Assembly: GCA_029210045.1 (NCBI GenBank)
Contig: JARGNX010000008.1
Coordinates: 24,063-88,062 of the forward strand
Reading direction: 5' to 3'
DNA length: 64,000 bases
Source of the DNA: Coxiellaceae bacterium
GTDB taxonomy: Bacteria > Pseudomonadota > Gammaproteobacteria > Coxiellales > Coxiellaceae
A program made the translations under genes and the position numbers. A model generated the notes under the pieces. It did not search any database. It saw only the letters and a program-made list of their open reading frames with translations, and was not told the DNA's origin. This document shows, piece after piece, positions 34,586 through 42,722 of this stretch (the first letter of the stretch is position 1; each line of letters starts with the position of its first letter).

Positions 34586-34960
34586 TTAAGCGCTTAGCGT
34601 GGAGGACGCTGTCGCTTTCAGTATGGTCTCAATATCATCGATGGCCTGGGTAATCAGCGTATTGGCATATTTTGCAGTCGCGGTATAATTGAATAATCGA
34701 CAATCGGTTACAAGCGGCTCAACTTCTCGGACTTGATCATACTCTTCTGTTTTTAACCCTGTTCTTACAGTGGTTTGCATTGTTTCGAGTGCCCCTTTAA
34801 TAACATCCGCATCAACAGTGTTATCATCTTGAAGCGTGTTGACGATGCTTTGTAATTTTGTTTGTAGAAATATTTTGTAGCTGGAGGCCAGTAAATAATC
34901 ATTGAAAAATACGCGATCTAATGTAGGCTTTACTTTGTTATAATCTATGCGCTCTGACAT
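34586..34960 (-). CDS. Orphan small helical protein
   Basis: 124 residues, no family recognised. Predicted almost wholly alpha-helical and soluble, with hydrophobic residues spaced as in a helical bundle (YLLASSYKIFLQTKLQSIVNTL in pieces) and one Cys. AGGTAAAGAAA lies before ATG 34960. It is inserted between smrB and prmB. Composition resembles its neighbours and it has no sign of recent transfer. Confidence 0.6.
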   Translation of the reverse strand: MSERIDYNKVKPTLDRVFFNDYLLASSYKIFLQTKLQSIVNTLQDDNTVDADVIKGALETMQTTVRTGLKTEEYDQVREVEPLVTDCRLFNYTATAKYANTLITQAIDDIETILKATASSTLSA

Positions 34961-35158
34961 TTTCTTTACCTATTCTAAGTATGTGAATCATTTAAATATT
35001 ACTTCACATTATCAGTGTGCCGTACCTCATGTAAATGCTAGGGGTCGCAATTAACCCTGCCTTAATAAAAAACACTGAAATGACCACCTGGGTGGTGTGG
35101 ACGCAGGGACCGCAGAACTCTTTTTGCTTCTGATGCCATATAAATGTACCATCGCGGC
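34961..35158. promoter_or_regulatory. Region before prmB with a short perfect palindrome
   Basis: ACCACCTGGGTGGT (35083-35096) is a 6-bp perfect inverted repeat with a 2-bp centre, and a CCCTGC/GCAGGG pair encloses it loosely (35055-35107). A TATAAA hexamer is at 35139-35144. Role unknown; an operator or a leader hairpin would both fit. Confidence 0.35.
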
Positions 35159-36058
35159 ATGAAAACAATAGAATCAGCAATTAATCAGGTTTGTCAGCAT
35201 TTTGAACAATCCGATCTTTATTATGGCCATGGCAGTGATAATGCATGGGATGAGGCTGTGTTTCTGGTATTGGCAGCATCAGAGCTGCCGCTGGATAGTG
35301 ATCGTTCGGTATTGCAACAATCACTGACTTCAGAGGCGCAACAGCAGATTGAAGCATGGGTGCAGCAGCGTGTTGAGCAGCGCATACCGTTACCCTATAT
35401 CATGCAGCGAGCTTGGTTTATGGGCCTGGAGTTTTATGTAGATCCACGAGTGCTAATACCGCGTTCATTGATGGGCTGCTGGTTGGATGACCATTGCCGT
35501 CCATGGGTTGAGCCTGCTCAGGTTAAGCATATATTAGAGGTGGGAACAGGCAGTGGTTGTATCGCCATTGCGGCGGCGTATCAATTTCCACAGGCTCATG
35601 TTGATGCGGTTGATATTAGTGACGAAGCATTAGCGGTGGCTAAAATTAACGTAGGCAATCATCAGCTTGATCAGCGTGTGGAATTAATTAAATCCGATTG
35701 TTACCAGCAGCTATCACCACAACGCTATGATATGATTATCAGCAATCCGCCGTATGTGAGTGATGAAGAAATGGTGGATGTGCCGGCGGAATATCAGCAC
35801 GAACCTAATTTAGCATTGCGAGCTGATGATGATGGTTTGGCGATAGTGATAGCATTATTGAAAGGGGCGCCTGATTATTTAACTGATGAGGGTGTATTGT
35901 TTATGGAGGTGGGTTTCTCAGATGAAGCCTTGATTCAACGCTACCCAGATGCACCATTCGTGTGGTTAGATACAGATGCTGAAACCAGCGGTTTATTTGT
36001 AGTAACACGTGAAGATTTAGTGACCTTTTTAAAGCAAGAGCGATTAATGGATGAGTAA
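35159..36058 (+). CDS. prmB: 50S ribosomal protein L3 N5-glutamine methyltransferase
   Basis: 299 residues from ATG 35159; a second in-frame ATG lies five codons upstream at 35144. It methylates a glutamine of L3. The N-terminal part has [19 protein letters not shown], which separates PrmB from PrmC, followed by [20 protein letters not shown], the SAM site [12 protein letters not shown] and catalytic [10 protein letters not shown]. It overlaps aroC by eight bases, as expected for the prmB-aroC pair. Confidence 0.95.
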   Translation: MKTIESAINQVCQHFEQSDLYYGHGSDNAWDEAVFLVLAASELPLDSDRSVLQQSLTSEAQQQIEAWVQQRVEQRIPLPYIMQRAWFMGLEFYVDPRVLIPRSLMGCWLDDHCRPWVEPAQVKHILEVGTGSGCIAIAAAYQFPQAHVDAVDISDEALAVAKINVGNHQLDQRVELIKSDCYQQLSPQRYDMIISNPPYVSDEEMVDVPAEYQHEPNLALRADDDGLAIVIALLKGAPDYLTDEGVLFMEVGFSDEALIQRYPDAPFVWLDTDAETSGLFVVTREDLVTFLKQERLMDE

Positions 36059-37157
36059 TTGTTTTGGTCGACAGTTTCGATTAATGACGGCAGGTGAGTC
36101 ACATGGACCTGCGATGGTGGCGATTGTTGATGGTTGCCCTGCGGGGTTAGCATTAGACGTTTCTATCATTCAGCAAGATTTAGATCGTAGGAAACCAGCT
36201 TGTTCCAAGTGGGTGACGCAGCGCCAAGAGAGCGATCAAGTAAAAATATTATCGGGTGTGTTTCGTGGGCAAACGACTGGCGCTTCAATAGCGTTAATGA
36301 TAGAAAACCATGATGCTAAGCCGCATCATTATGATGACATTGAGCAATGTTTTCGTCCTGGGCATGCTGATTATACCTATCACAAAAAATACGGTGTGCG
36401 AGATCACCGTGGTGGTGGCAGAGCCTCGGCGCGTGAAACTGCGATGTGGGTTGCGGCGGGTGCGATTGCGAAGCAATTATTACAACAGCAAACTGATATC
36501 GTTGTGCAAGCCGGTTTAGCCGCTGTAGGTGATATACAGGCGGAGCAATATGCTTGGCAGCAAGTATATAATAACGATTGTTATTTTTTAGATGCGGATA
36601 AAGTTGAGCAAGTGCAGCATGTGATTACTGAATTGCGTAAACAAGGTGATTCGATTGGCGGCAGTGTTTGTGTGCGTGCGCAGGGTGTGCCGGTGGGTTT
36701 GGGCGAGCCGGTGTTTGCAAAACTTAATGCACAAATCGCTGCGGCAATGATGGGAATTAATGCGGTAAAAGCGGTAGAGATTGGTGATGGTATGGATGTG
36801 GTGAATCAGCGTGGTTCACAGCATCGTGATGAAATTTTAACGGATGGATTTGCTAGTAATCATGCCGGTGGGATTTTAGGTGGCATATCGACTGGGCAAG
36901 ATATTTTGGTACGAGCAGCAGTCAAACCGCCATCGAGTATTCGTATTCCTGCACAGACGATTGATGTTAATGGCAAAGCGACCGAGGTGGTAACTGAAGG
37001 GCGACACGATGTTTGTGTAGCGATTCGTGCAGTACCAGTGGCGCAAGCGATGATGAATTTAGTGCTGGCCGATGCGTGGTTGGGTTGTCATCCCGGACTT
37101 GATCCGGGATCCAGAGAAAATAATATAAAGAATACATTGGCAGAAGGAATTAAATGA
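36051..37157 (+). CDS. aroC: Chorismate synthase with repeat-derived C-terminus
   Basis: 368 residues. Last common step to chorismate (FMN-dependent, EPSP to chorismate). Signatures [18 protein letters not shown], the [19 protein letters not shown] region and [18 protein letters not shown] are all present. After the conserved LVLADAWL the protein continues [14 protein letters not shown], which is the translation of the GTCATCCCGG palindrome (37087-37113), then 11 more residues. So a repeat has been taken into the end of the gene without harming the core. It is one base before asd. Confidence 0.96.
   Translation: MSNCFGRQFRLMTAGESHGPAMVAIVDGCPAGLALDVSIIQQDLDRRKPACSKWVTQRQESDQVKILSGVFRGQTTGASIALMIENHDAKPHHYDDIEQCFRPGHADYTYHKKYGVRDHRGGGRASARETAMWVAAGAIAKQLLQQQTDIVVQAGLAAVGDIQAEQYAWQQVYNNDCYFLDADKVEQVQHVITELRKQGDSIGGSVCVRAQGVPVGLGEPVFAKLNAQIAAAMMGINAVKAVEIGDGMDVVNQRGSQHRDEILTDGFASNHAGGILGGISTGQDILVRAAVKPPSSIRIPAQTIDVNGKATEVVTEGRHDVCVAIRAVPVAQAMMNLVLADAWLGCHPGLDPGSRENNIKNTLAEGIK
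37087..37113. repeat. GTCATCCCGG palindrome inside aroC
   Basis: GTCATCCCGGACTTG then ATCCGGGATCCA, a near-perfect second-module copy, read in frame as CHPGLDPGS. It is the only copy in the window found inside a coding region in the sense direction of translation. Confidence 0.9.
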
Positions 37158-37158
37158 G

Positions 37159-38184
37159 ATGGCAGATAAATATAATGTAGCGGTAGTGGGTGCAACAGGC
37201 GTTGTTGGTGAAGCTTTATTAAAAATTTTGCATGAACGTGAGTTCCCGATAGATAACATCGTGGCTTTAGCCAGTGAGCGATCGGCTGGTAATACCGTGT
37301 TATTTGGCAATAAATCATTGGTGGTGAAAGACCTGGCTGAATTTGATTTTGCTGATATTGATTTCGCCTTTTTTATGGCAAGCAATGAAGTTGCTAAAAA
37401 GTATGCACGTAAAGCAGCTGATCAAAATACGACGGTTATCGATAACTCCTCTTGCTTTCGTTATGATCAGGACATTCCTTTGGTTGTTCCTGAAGTGAAC
37501 CCAGAGGCATTGGTGAGTTACCATAGTCAAATTATTGCAAACCCGAATTGTTCAACGATTCAAATGGCGGTAGCGGTTAAGCCCATTTACGATCAAGTGG
37601 GCATTAAGCGTATAAACGTTTCTACGTATCAAGCGGTATCGGGTGCGGGTCGCGAGGCGATTGATGAGTTAGCCAAGCAAACGGCTGCGTTATTTAATGG
37701 CCAAGAAGCCGAGACGGAAGTATTTGGCAAGCCGATTGCGTTTAATGTGATTCCACATATTGATGAGTTTCAAGACAATGGTTATACGCGTGAAGAAATG
37801 AAAATGGTGCTGGAGATGCAGAAAATTTTTAATGATCCTAATCTGTTGGTTAATCCTACGGCTGTTCGGGTGCCAGTGTTTTATGGTCATGCGGAGGCGA
37901 TCCATATGGAGACAGCTGAGCCGATTGATGCAGCTACGGCTAAATCCATTTTAGAAAAGATTCCTGGTATTGATGTGGTTGATGACGACAACACTTATGC
38001 CACACCGATTAGCCATGCGGCCACCAGTGACGAGGTGTTTATTAGCCGTATTCGTAATGATATTTCTCACCCGAATGGCCTCAATATGTGGGTAGTGGCG
38101 GATAATGTGCGCAAGGGTGCTGCGTTAAATGCGGTGCAGATTGCTGAATTACTGGTGATGAAGAATGAAGCAGTAAAGCATTAA
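37159..38184 (+). CDS. asd: Aspartate-semialdehyde dehydrogenase
   Basis: 341 residues. It reduces aspartyl phosphate to the semialdehyde for Lys, Met, Thr and diaminopimelate. NADP site VVGATGVVGEALL (9-21); catalytic C131 in NPNCSTIQM; ISTYQAVSGAG-like block VSTYQAVSGAGREAIDEL; conserved His in VPVFYGHAEAIHME. Length and sequence fit the USG-1/Asd2 type found behind aroC in several gammaproteobacteria. It begins one base after aroC stop (TGA G ATG), so coupling is likely. Confidence 0.95.
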   Translation: MADKYNVAVVGATGVVGEALLKILHEREFPIDNIVALASERSAGNTVLFGNKSLVVKDLAEFDFADIDFAFFMASNEVAKKYARKAADQNTTVIDNSSCFRYDQDIPLVVPEVNPEALVSYHSQIIANPNCSTIQMAVAVKPIYDQVGIKRINVSTYQAVSGAGREAIDELAKQTAALFNGQEAETEVFGKPIAFNVIPHIDEFQDNGYTREEMKMVLEMQKIFNDPNLLVNPTAVRVPVFYGHAEAIHMETAEPIDAATAKSILEKIPGIDVVDDDNTYATPISHAATSDEVFISRIRNDISHPNGLNMWVVADNVRKGAALNAVQIAELLVMKNEAVKH

Positions 38185-38207
38185 GAATCAAATGATTATT
38201 TTACGGT

Positions 38208-38266
38208 AAGGTGGTTAGTTTAGGTATTAATAAAACCTTAAGGCTTGTGATATAAACTAACACCTT
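38208..38266. other. Imperfect inverted repeat after asd
   Basis: AAGGTGGTTAGTTT (38208-38221) and AAACTAACACCTT (38254-38266) pair with one bulge around 32 nt that hold a smaller dyad (AAAACCTTAAGG). No T-run; may mark the 3' end of the asd message or the promoter of the small gene that follows. Confidence 0.4.
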
Positions 38267-38315
38267 AATATACAAGACATAGTGGGTCTGTAGTACTTTA
38301 GGGTGGGTTGAAGCC

Positions 38316-38483
38316 ATGGTAATTTTACGTTTAGTCGCTGTTTTTTTGGTCGTGTTAGTGCCATTTTATTTTGCTAGCACTTATTACACTGAAACACGCG
38401 ATAATCACCCTTTAAAAGACAGGGCGGCCAATCAGGTATTCACCAAAGAGAAGCCTAGAAATACCTATCAATATGATTACTAA
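38316..38483 (+). CDS. Small membrane protein (55 residues)
   Basis: ATG 38316 behind AGGGTGGGTTGAAGCC opens a 55-residue frame: MVILRLVAVFLVVLVPFYFA is a single N-terminal membrane span, followed by a hydrophilic tail rich in Tyr, Asn, Arg and Lys ending NTYQYDY. No family recognised. Its end overlaps the nadE stop by four bases on the other strand. Ribosome site and hydrophobic start support a real gene, but length alone allows chance. Confidence 0.5.
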   Translation: MVILRLVAVFLVVLVPFYFASTYYTETRDNHPLKDRAANQVFTKEKPRNTYQYDY

Positions 38484-40093
38484 AACAACTCATGAGTAAG
38501 CGGATAACGGCGATCTTTACCAAAGGCGCGCTGTGTGATGCGGGTGCCAATGGCAGCTTGCGAGCGTTTGTACTCATTGCGCTTAATTAATTTAATCACA
38601 TCATAAACGGTATCTTTATCGAAACCTTCGGCGATAATGCTTTTTGCACTTTGGTCACATTCAATAAAACGCTCAATGATGGCATCGAGAATATCGTAAG
38701 CGGGTAAGCGATCTTGATCGAGCTGATCATTAGCTAACTCTGCTGTGGGTGGTCGATCGATGACGCGTTGTGGAATGGCGGGTGAGAGTGTGTTGCGATA
38801 CTCTGCTAGTTGGTAGACTAACGTTTTTGGCACATCTTTTAAAACAGCGAAGCCACCACACATATCACCGTATAAGGTAGCAAAGCCCACGGCTAATTCG
38901 CTTTTATTGCCGGTGGATAATACTAATGAGCCAAATTTATTTGATAGTGCCATTAAGATTATGCCGCGGCAACGTGCTTGCAGGTTTTCTTCAGTAATGT
39001 CAGCATCGCGCCCCTCAAAGGCAGGTGCCAATTGCTGTAGCAATGTTTCGTATATTGGTGAGATGGCTATTTGTTGGTGTTTAACGTGTAGGAGCTTACA
39101 TTCTTCGACAGCATCTTCATTGCTGATGTCGGCGGTATATTGTGAAGGCATTGAAATGGCTTCTACCTGTTCGCAGCCTAATGCATCAACGGCGATTGCT
39201 AAAGTGAGAGCGGAATCAATTCCGCCTGATAAGCCTAGAATAACATTTTTAAATCCGTTTTTATTGATATAGTCTTTCAGTCCTAGCACTAAGGCTTGGT
39301 AAATTAACGCATGGTCATTATAGGTAATTAGATTGTCTGCCGGTTGAATGCTGGGTGAGATGCTAAAGTCCAATGTAGCTTGTAAGCAATCGGATTCAAA
39401 GTAGGGCGCGTGTTCACAGATTTCGCCATTGCGATTAGTGATAAGTGAGCCGCCATCGAATACTAACTCATCTTGACCGCCGACCATATTGACATAAGCG
39501 ATCGGCAGCTGCACTTGTTGTGCTAATGATGTGAGCATATTCACGCGCTGTTCGGCTTGGCGGCGATGAAATGGTGAGGCGTTTAAACTAATAAGCAGTT
39601 GTGCACCGGCTTGTTTTGCTTGTTGTGCAGGCCCTGGCCACCATAAGTCTTCGCAAATTGTGAGCGCCACACGCACATCTTTTATGGTGATAATGCAGGT
39701 TTCGTCACCGGCAGTAAAATAACGTTTTTCATCGAATACATTGTAGTTTGGTAGGTGTTGTTTGTTATAGCGCGCAACGATTTCACCGTTTTGAATGACG
39801 CTGGCTTGGTTAACCATAACATCTTCTTGTTTGGCTGGGTGGCCGACAATTATAGTGATTGCTAGTTGTTGCTGACAAATTGATTGCAGTGCTTGTTCGA
39901 CGCGTTGGTATAATTCATCGCGGTATAATAAATCTTCCGGTGGATAGCCGGTTAATATCAATTCAGGGAAGATGATGGCATCAGCAGCGTTTTGCACGGC
40001 TTGGTGGCAACACGCGATCACTTGTTGGGTGTTCGACTCAATGGCGCCAACAGTTGGGTTGATTTGTGCCAAGGTTAATGTCAGTTGACTCAT
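38480..40093 (-). CDS. nadE: Glutamine-dependent NAD+ synthetase
   Basis: 537 residues, two domains. The N-terminal nitrilase-type amidase has the triad E44 (FPELILTGYPPEDLL), K111 and C147 (LTICEDLW). The C-terminal synthetase has the ATP loop LGLSGGIDSALTLAIAVDALG (SGGIDS 289-294) and STGNKSELAVGF. It takes ammonia from glutamine to amidate deamido-NAD. The ATG 40093 is the family start; GAGCT in the upstream bases is a weak ribosome site. Confidence 0.96.
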   Translation of the reverse strand: MSQLTLTLAQINPTVGAIESNTQQVIACCHQAVQNAADAIIFPELILTGYPPEDLLYRDELYQRVEQALQSICQQQLAITIIVGHPAKQEDVMVNQASVIQNGEIVARYNKQHLPNYNVFDEKRYFTAGDETCIITIKDVRVALTICEDLWWPGPAQQAKQAGAQLLISLNASPFHRRQAEQRVNMLTSLAQQVQLPIAYVNMVGGQDELVFDGGSLITNRNGEICEHAPYFESDCLQATLDFSISPSIQPADNLITYNDHALIYQALVLGLKDYINKNGFKNVILGLSGGIDSALTLAIAVDALGCEQVEAISMPSQYTADISNEDAVEECKLLHVKHQQIAISPIYETLLQQLAPAFEGRDADITEENLQARCRGIILMALSNKFGSLVLSTGNKSELAVGFATLYGDMCGGFAVLKDVPKTLVYQLAEYRNTLSPAIPQRVIDRPPTAELANDQLDQDRLPAYDILDAIIERFIECDQSAKSIIAEGFDKDTVYDVIKLIKRNEYKRSQAAIGTRITQRAFGKDRRYPLTHELF

Positions 40094-40114
40094 AGCTCAG
40101 TTATTCCACGATCA

Positions 40115-40492
40115 TTAATGTATTAATAAGGCGGCGGCGACAACGCGCCCCTCAGCTTGTAGTGCTGCATAGGTGCGGCAAGCGGCGCCAGTATCCATGC
40201 ACTCCACACCGATATTGTTTTCGTATAAGCTGGCGAGTAGTTCATGTGGTAATAAGTGAAATTTTTCGCCGGTACCAATTAGGGCAATGGTGGGTTTAAG
40301 TTCTAATAAAATTTGCCAGTGTGCAGCGGCTAGTTGTTCGACATTTTGTGGTTGCCAATCATCTATTAGCTGTTGCGAACTAATGATTAAGCTGCGTTCA
40401 TAGTCAGTTTGATTAACCTTGATGCTTTTTCCTGCCTCATAGCCACGAATGATATATTTATCGTGACTTTGTTCTTCGAGAATTTGCATCAT
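40115..40492 (-). CDS. Mth938-like domain protein (DUF498)
   Basis: 125 residues. The family pattern is seen as LIGTGEKFHLLPHELL and then NNIGVECMDTGAACRTYAALQAEGRVVAAALL. This small fold is related to the eukaryotic complex I assembly factor NDUFAF3; the bacterial role is unknown. It overlaps the upstream acetyltransferase gene by four bases and lies 21 bp before nadE, so the three probably form one transcript. Confidence 0.88.
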   Translation of the reverse strand: MMQILEEQSHDKYIIRGYEAGKSIKVNQTDYERSLIISSQQLIDDWQPQNVEQLAAAHWQILLELKPTIALIGTGEKFHLLPHELLASLYENNIGVECMDTGAACRTYAALQAEGRVVAAALLIH

Positions 40493-41052
40493 TTGCTGGC
40501 TCGATCTTCTGGGATAACCGCAAACATTTCAATGTCTACTGATTGGTTGTTAAAAAATTTATAATTACGCAGAGTGCCTTCGTGCTTAAAGTTAGACTTG
40601 GTTAGTACTTTTTGTGAGGCTTGATTCTCTGTCACAGTAATCGCTTCGATACGTTTCAATCCCATGGTGTCGAATGCATAGTCAACGCATTTTTGAATAG
40701 CAGCGGTAGTAATGCCTTTGCCCCAATAGTCTTCGGCTAAATCATAATGGATCTCACCGCGGCGATTAAAGCTGTTAGTGGTTATGCCAACGGCGCCTAT
40801 CATCACATTATCTTTTTTGCGTGAGATGCTCCAATAGATGCCACGCTTAAAGCGATATAAGTTACGGCAATAATGAATTTCAGCTTCTGCTTCGGTTAGT
40901 GATTTAGGGTTGGTGGCAAGAATAAACTTGGCTACATTAGGATTGGTGTAGTAGTCAAAAAATGACTTAATATCATCGGTGGTATGTTCGCGTAATGTTA
41001 GCTCGTCATTGAGCTCCAGGACTGGAAATGGAAGGTCAAAATTTATACTCAT
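40489..41052 (-). CDS. GNAT-family N-acetyltransferase, RimJ/RimL type
   Basis: 187 residues. The region LTLREHTTDDIKSFFDYYTN begins the fold; IGAVGITT, GEIHYDLAEDYWGKGITTAA (acetyl-CoA loop) and LKRIEAITVTENQASQKVLTK are the standard RimJ/RimL blocks. It transfers acetyl from acetyl-CoA to an amine, often protein N-termini in this subgroup; target unknown. First gene of the unit with the Mth938-like gene and nadE. Confidence 0.88.
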   Translation of the reverse strand: MSINFDLPFPVLELNDELTLREHTTDDIKSFFDYYTNPNVAKFILATNPKSLTEAEAEIHYCRNLYRFKRGIYWSISRKKDNVMIGAVGITTNSFNRRGEIHYDLAEDYWGKGITTAAIQKCVDYAFDTMGLKRIEAITVTENQASQKVLTKSNFKHEGTLRNYKFFNNQSVDIEMFAVIPEDRASK

Positions 41053-41085
41053 AATAATTGGCTTTTGCTGTGTAGTTGTTCCATA

Positions 41086-42567
41086 TTATGCCGCAGCAGT
41101 GGTCGATTCGGAAGCTAATTTTTTTAACCAAGGGGTTAGAATCATTAATAATATGGCTGTGGCAAAACAAATGGCAGCATAAACAATAAAAGCATGACCA
41201 TATATCTTGGAGATGCTGACAATACTCATGGCTTTATCGGGGATACTAGCAATTTTAGCCAATTGACCGGCTATGGCTGTTGAGGCGGAGAGTGCGAAAA
41301 ACCAAGTGCCCATCATAAAGCCACGTAAACGAGGCGGTGAGTATAAAGTGATCATCGCTAAGCCGATTGGTGATAATGCCAGCTCACCGAGAGTTAATCC
41401 AAGGTAACCAAAGACCACGGGAATTAATGAGGATTGGTGCGTCGGTGTAACACTAAAGGCACCAAAGGTGAGCGCTATAAAACCTAAGCCAATAAACAAT
41501 AGGCCAAAAGTAAATTTACCACCAAAGCTAAAATCACTGTTTCGCGCTTTTAATGAGCGCCAGACTTTCACGGCGACTGGAGCAAAAGCTAAAATAAAGA
41601 AGCTGTTCAGTGCGGTGACGGTGCTGGGTGGTATGCTGAAACCAAGAATGTTTAGGTTGACAGCGCGTGCAACAAATAAGGTCATGCTCATTGGCATTTG
41701 CATATACAATGCCCAGAAGCCAACTGACATAATCGTTAAGATGATCGCCGCAAGAAAGCGCCCGCGCAACTCTTTTTTGGTGAGCTTATATTGGTAGCCC
41801 AAGTAGCTGAGCAGTAATACGCCGAATAGCGTTATGATGGTGTTAGCTATATCGGGGTGACGTAAGCATAAATACAGTAGTGCGATAATAATGCCGCAAG
41901 CGATAACGACAACAAAAGTGTTTAGGTTAATAGCCCGTGAAATTTTTGCTAAGCGGTGGTGGGTATGAATTTGGTCTCGTTGAACTTGTTTGATGCCCGT
42001 GCTAAATACAATGATGCCAATAATCATGGCAAACGAAGCGAGCGCAAATGCCCATTGATAACTGACTAGTTTAGCGACGAATCCGCAAGCAATGGTGCCT
42101 AATATAGAGCCGGCATTAATGCCAAAATAAAAGATAGTAAAGCCACTTTCACGACGTTTATCTTTATTGGTGTAGCAGGTTCCGAGTAAGGTTGAAATGT
42201 TTGGCTTTAGTAAACCATTACCGATGATGCAGGCAGACATGCCGGCATAAAAAGAAACAAAGTGACCAACCGCTAAGCTGGCATAACCTAACATTAAGCA
42301 TAAACCGCCTAAAATAACAGCGCGATTATAGCCGATAAAGTGGTCGGCTATGTATCCACCGATTACCGGCGTGGCCATCATGAGTGCGCCGAAAGCGCCA
42401 TATATTAGGTAAGCTTGACTATCACCAAAGCCGAAGTGCTGAGTCATGTACAGTACGATCAATGATTGTACTGACCAATAGGAGAAGCGTTCCCACAGTT
42501 CGGTCATAAATAAATAAATTAATGCGCGTGGTTGCTTGTCGATGTGTGTTTTTGTCATTGTATTCAT
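41086..42567 (-). CDS. Proton-dependent oligopeptide transporter (POT/PTR2)
   Basis: 493 residues from ATG 42567, about twelve to fourteen spans. The POT signature is seen as FMTELWERFSYWSVQSLIVLY (ExxER motif for proton coupling) in span 1 and FTIFYFGINAGSILG in span 5. It imports di- and tripeptides with protons. A GTG two codons upstream (42573) would also be possible. The promoter -10 (42574-42579) ends six bases before ATG 42567, so I infer a leaderless message. An operator-like palindrome overlaps the promoter. Peptide import suits an organism living on host or prey peptides. Confidence 0.9.
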   Translation of the reverse strand: MNTMTKTHIDKQPRALIYLFMTELWERFSYWSVQSLIVLYMTQHFGFGDSQAYLIYGAFGALMMATPVIGGYIADHFIGYNRAVILGGLCLMLGYASLAVGHFVSFYAGMSACIIGNGLLKPNISTLLGTCYTNKDKRRESGFTIFYFGINAGSILGTIACGFVAKLVSYQWAFALASFAMIIGIIVFSTGIKQVQRDQIHTHHRLAKISRAINLNTFVVVIACGIIIALLYLCLRHPDIANTIITLFGVLLLSYLGYQYKLTKKELRGRFLAAIILTIMSVGFWALYMQMPMSMTLFVARAVNLNILGFSIPPSTVTALNSFFILAFAPVAVKVWRSLKARNSDFSFGGKFTFGLLFIGLGFIALTFGAFSVTPTHQSSLIPVVFGYLGLTLGELALSPIGLAMITLYSPPRLRGFMMGTWFFALSASTAIAGQLAKIASIPDKAMSIVSISKIYGHAFIVYAAICFATAILLMILTPWLKKLASESTTAAA

Positions 42568-42573
42568 CGGCAC

Positions 42574-42602
42574 AGTCTATGGATTAAAAAAATGTTTGTC
42601 AA
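42574..42602 (-). promoter_or_regulatory. Promoter of the POT gene
   Basis: On the minus strand TTGACA (42602-42597) and TAGACT (42579-42574) are 17 bp apart, a near-consensus sigma-70 promoter. The expected start of transcription falls at or one base before ATG 42567. Confidence 0.7.
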
Positions 42603-42623
42603 CGTACTGGTTGGTCAGTACGT
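42602..42623. promoter_or_regulatory. TetR-type operator candidate
   Basis: ACGTACTG (42602-42609) and CAGTACGT (42616-42623) are perfect inverted 8-mers around GTTGGT. Length and the CTGGTTGGTCAG core resemble TetR-family sites. It touches the -35 box of the POT promoter and would block it when bound. No TetR gene is in the window. Confidence 0.6.
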
Positions 42624-42632
42624 GGTGTCGTG

Positions 42633-42660
42633 TTGACTAATAGTTACGCCAGGCTAGAAA
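42633..42660 (+). promoter_or_regulatory. Probable promoter of recJ
   Basis: TTGACT (42633-42638) and TAGAAA (42655-42660) are 16 bp apart, 62 bp before the recJ ATG. Confidence 0.45.
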
Positions 42661-42722
42661 AGTTGGATTAAACCAGTTAATATAGCTGCATATTGTGATG
42701 ATAAAAAACGAAAGGACGCGCA

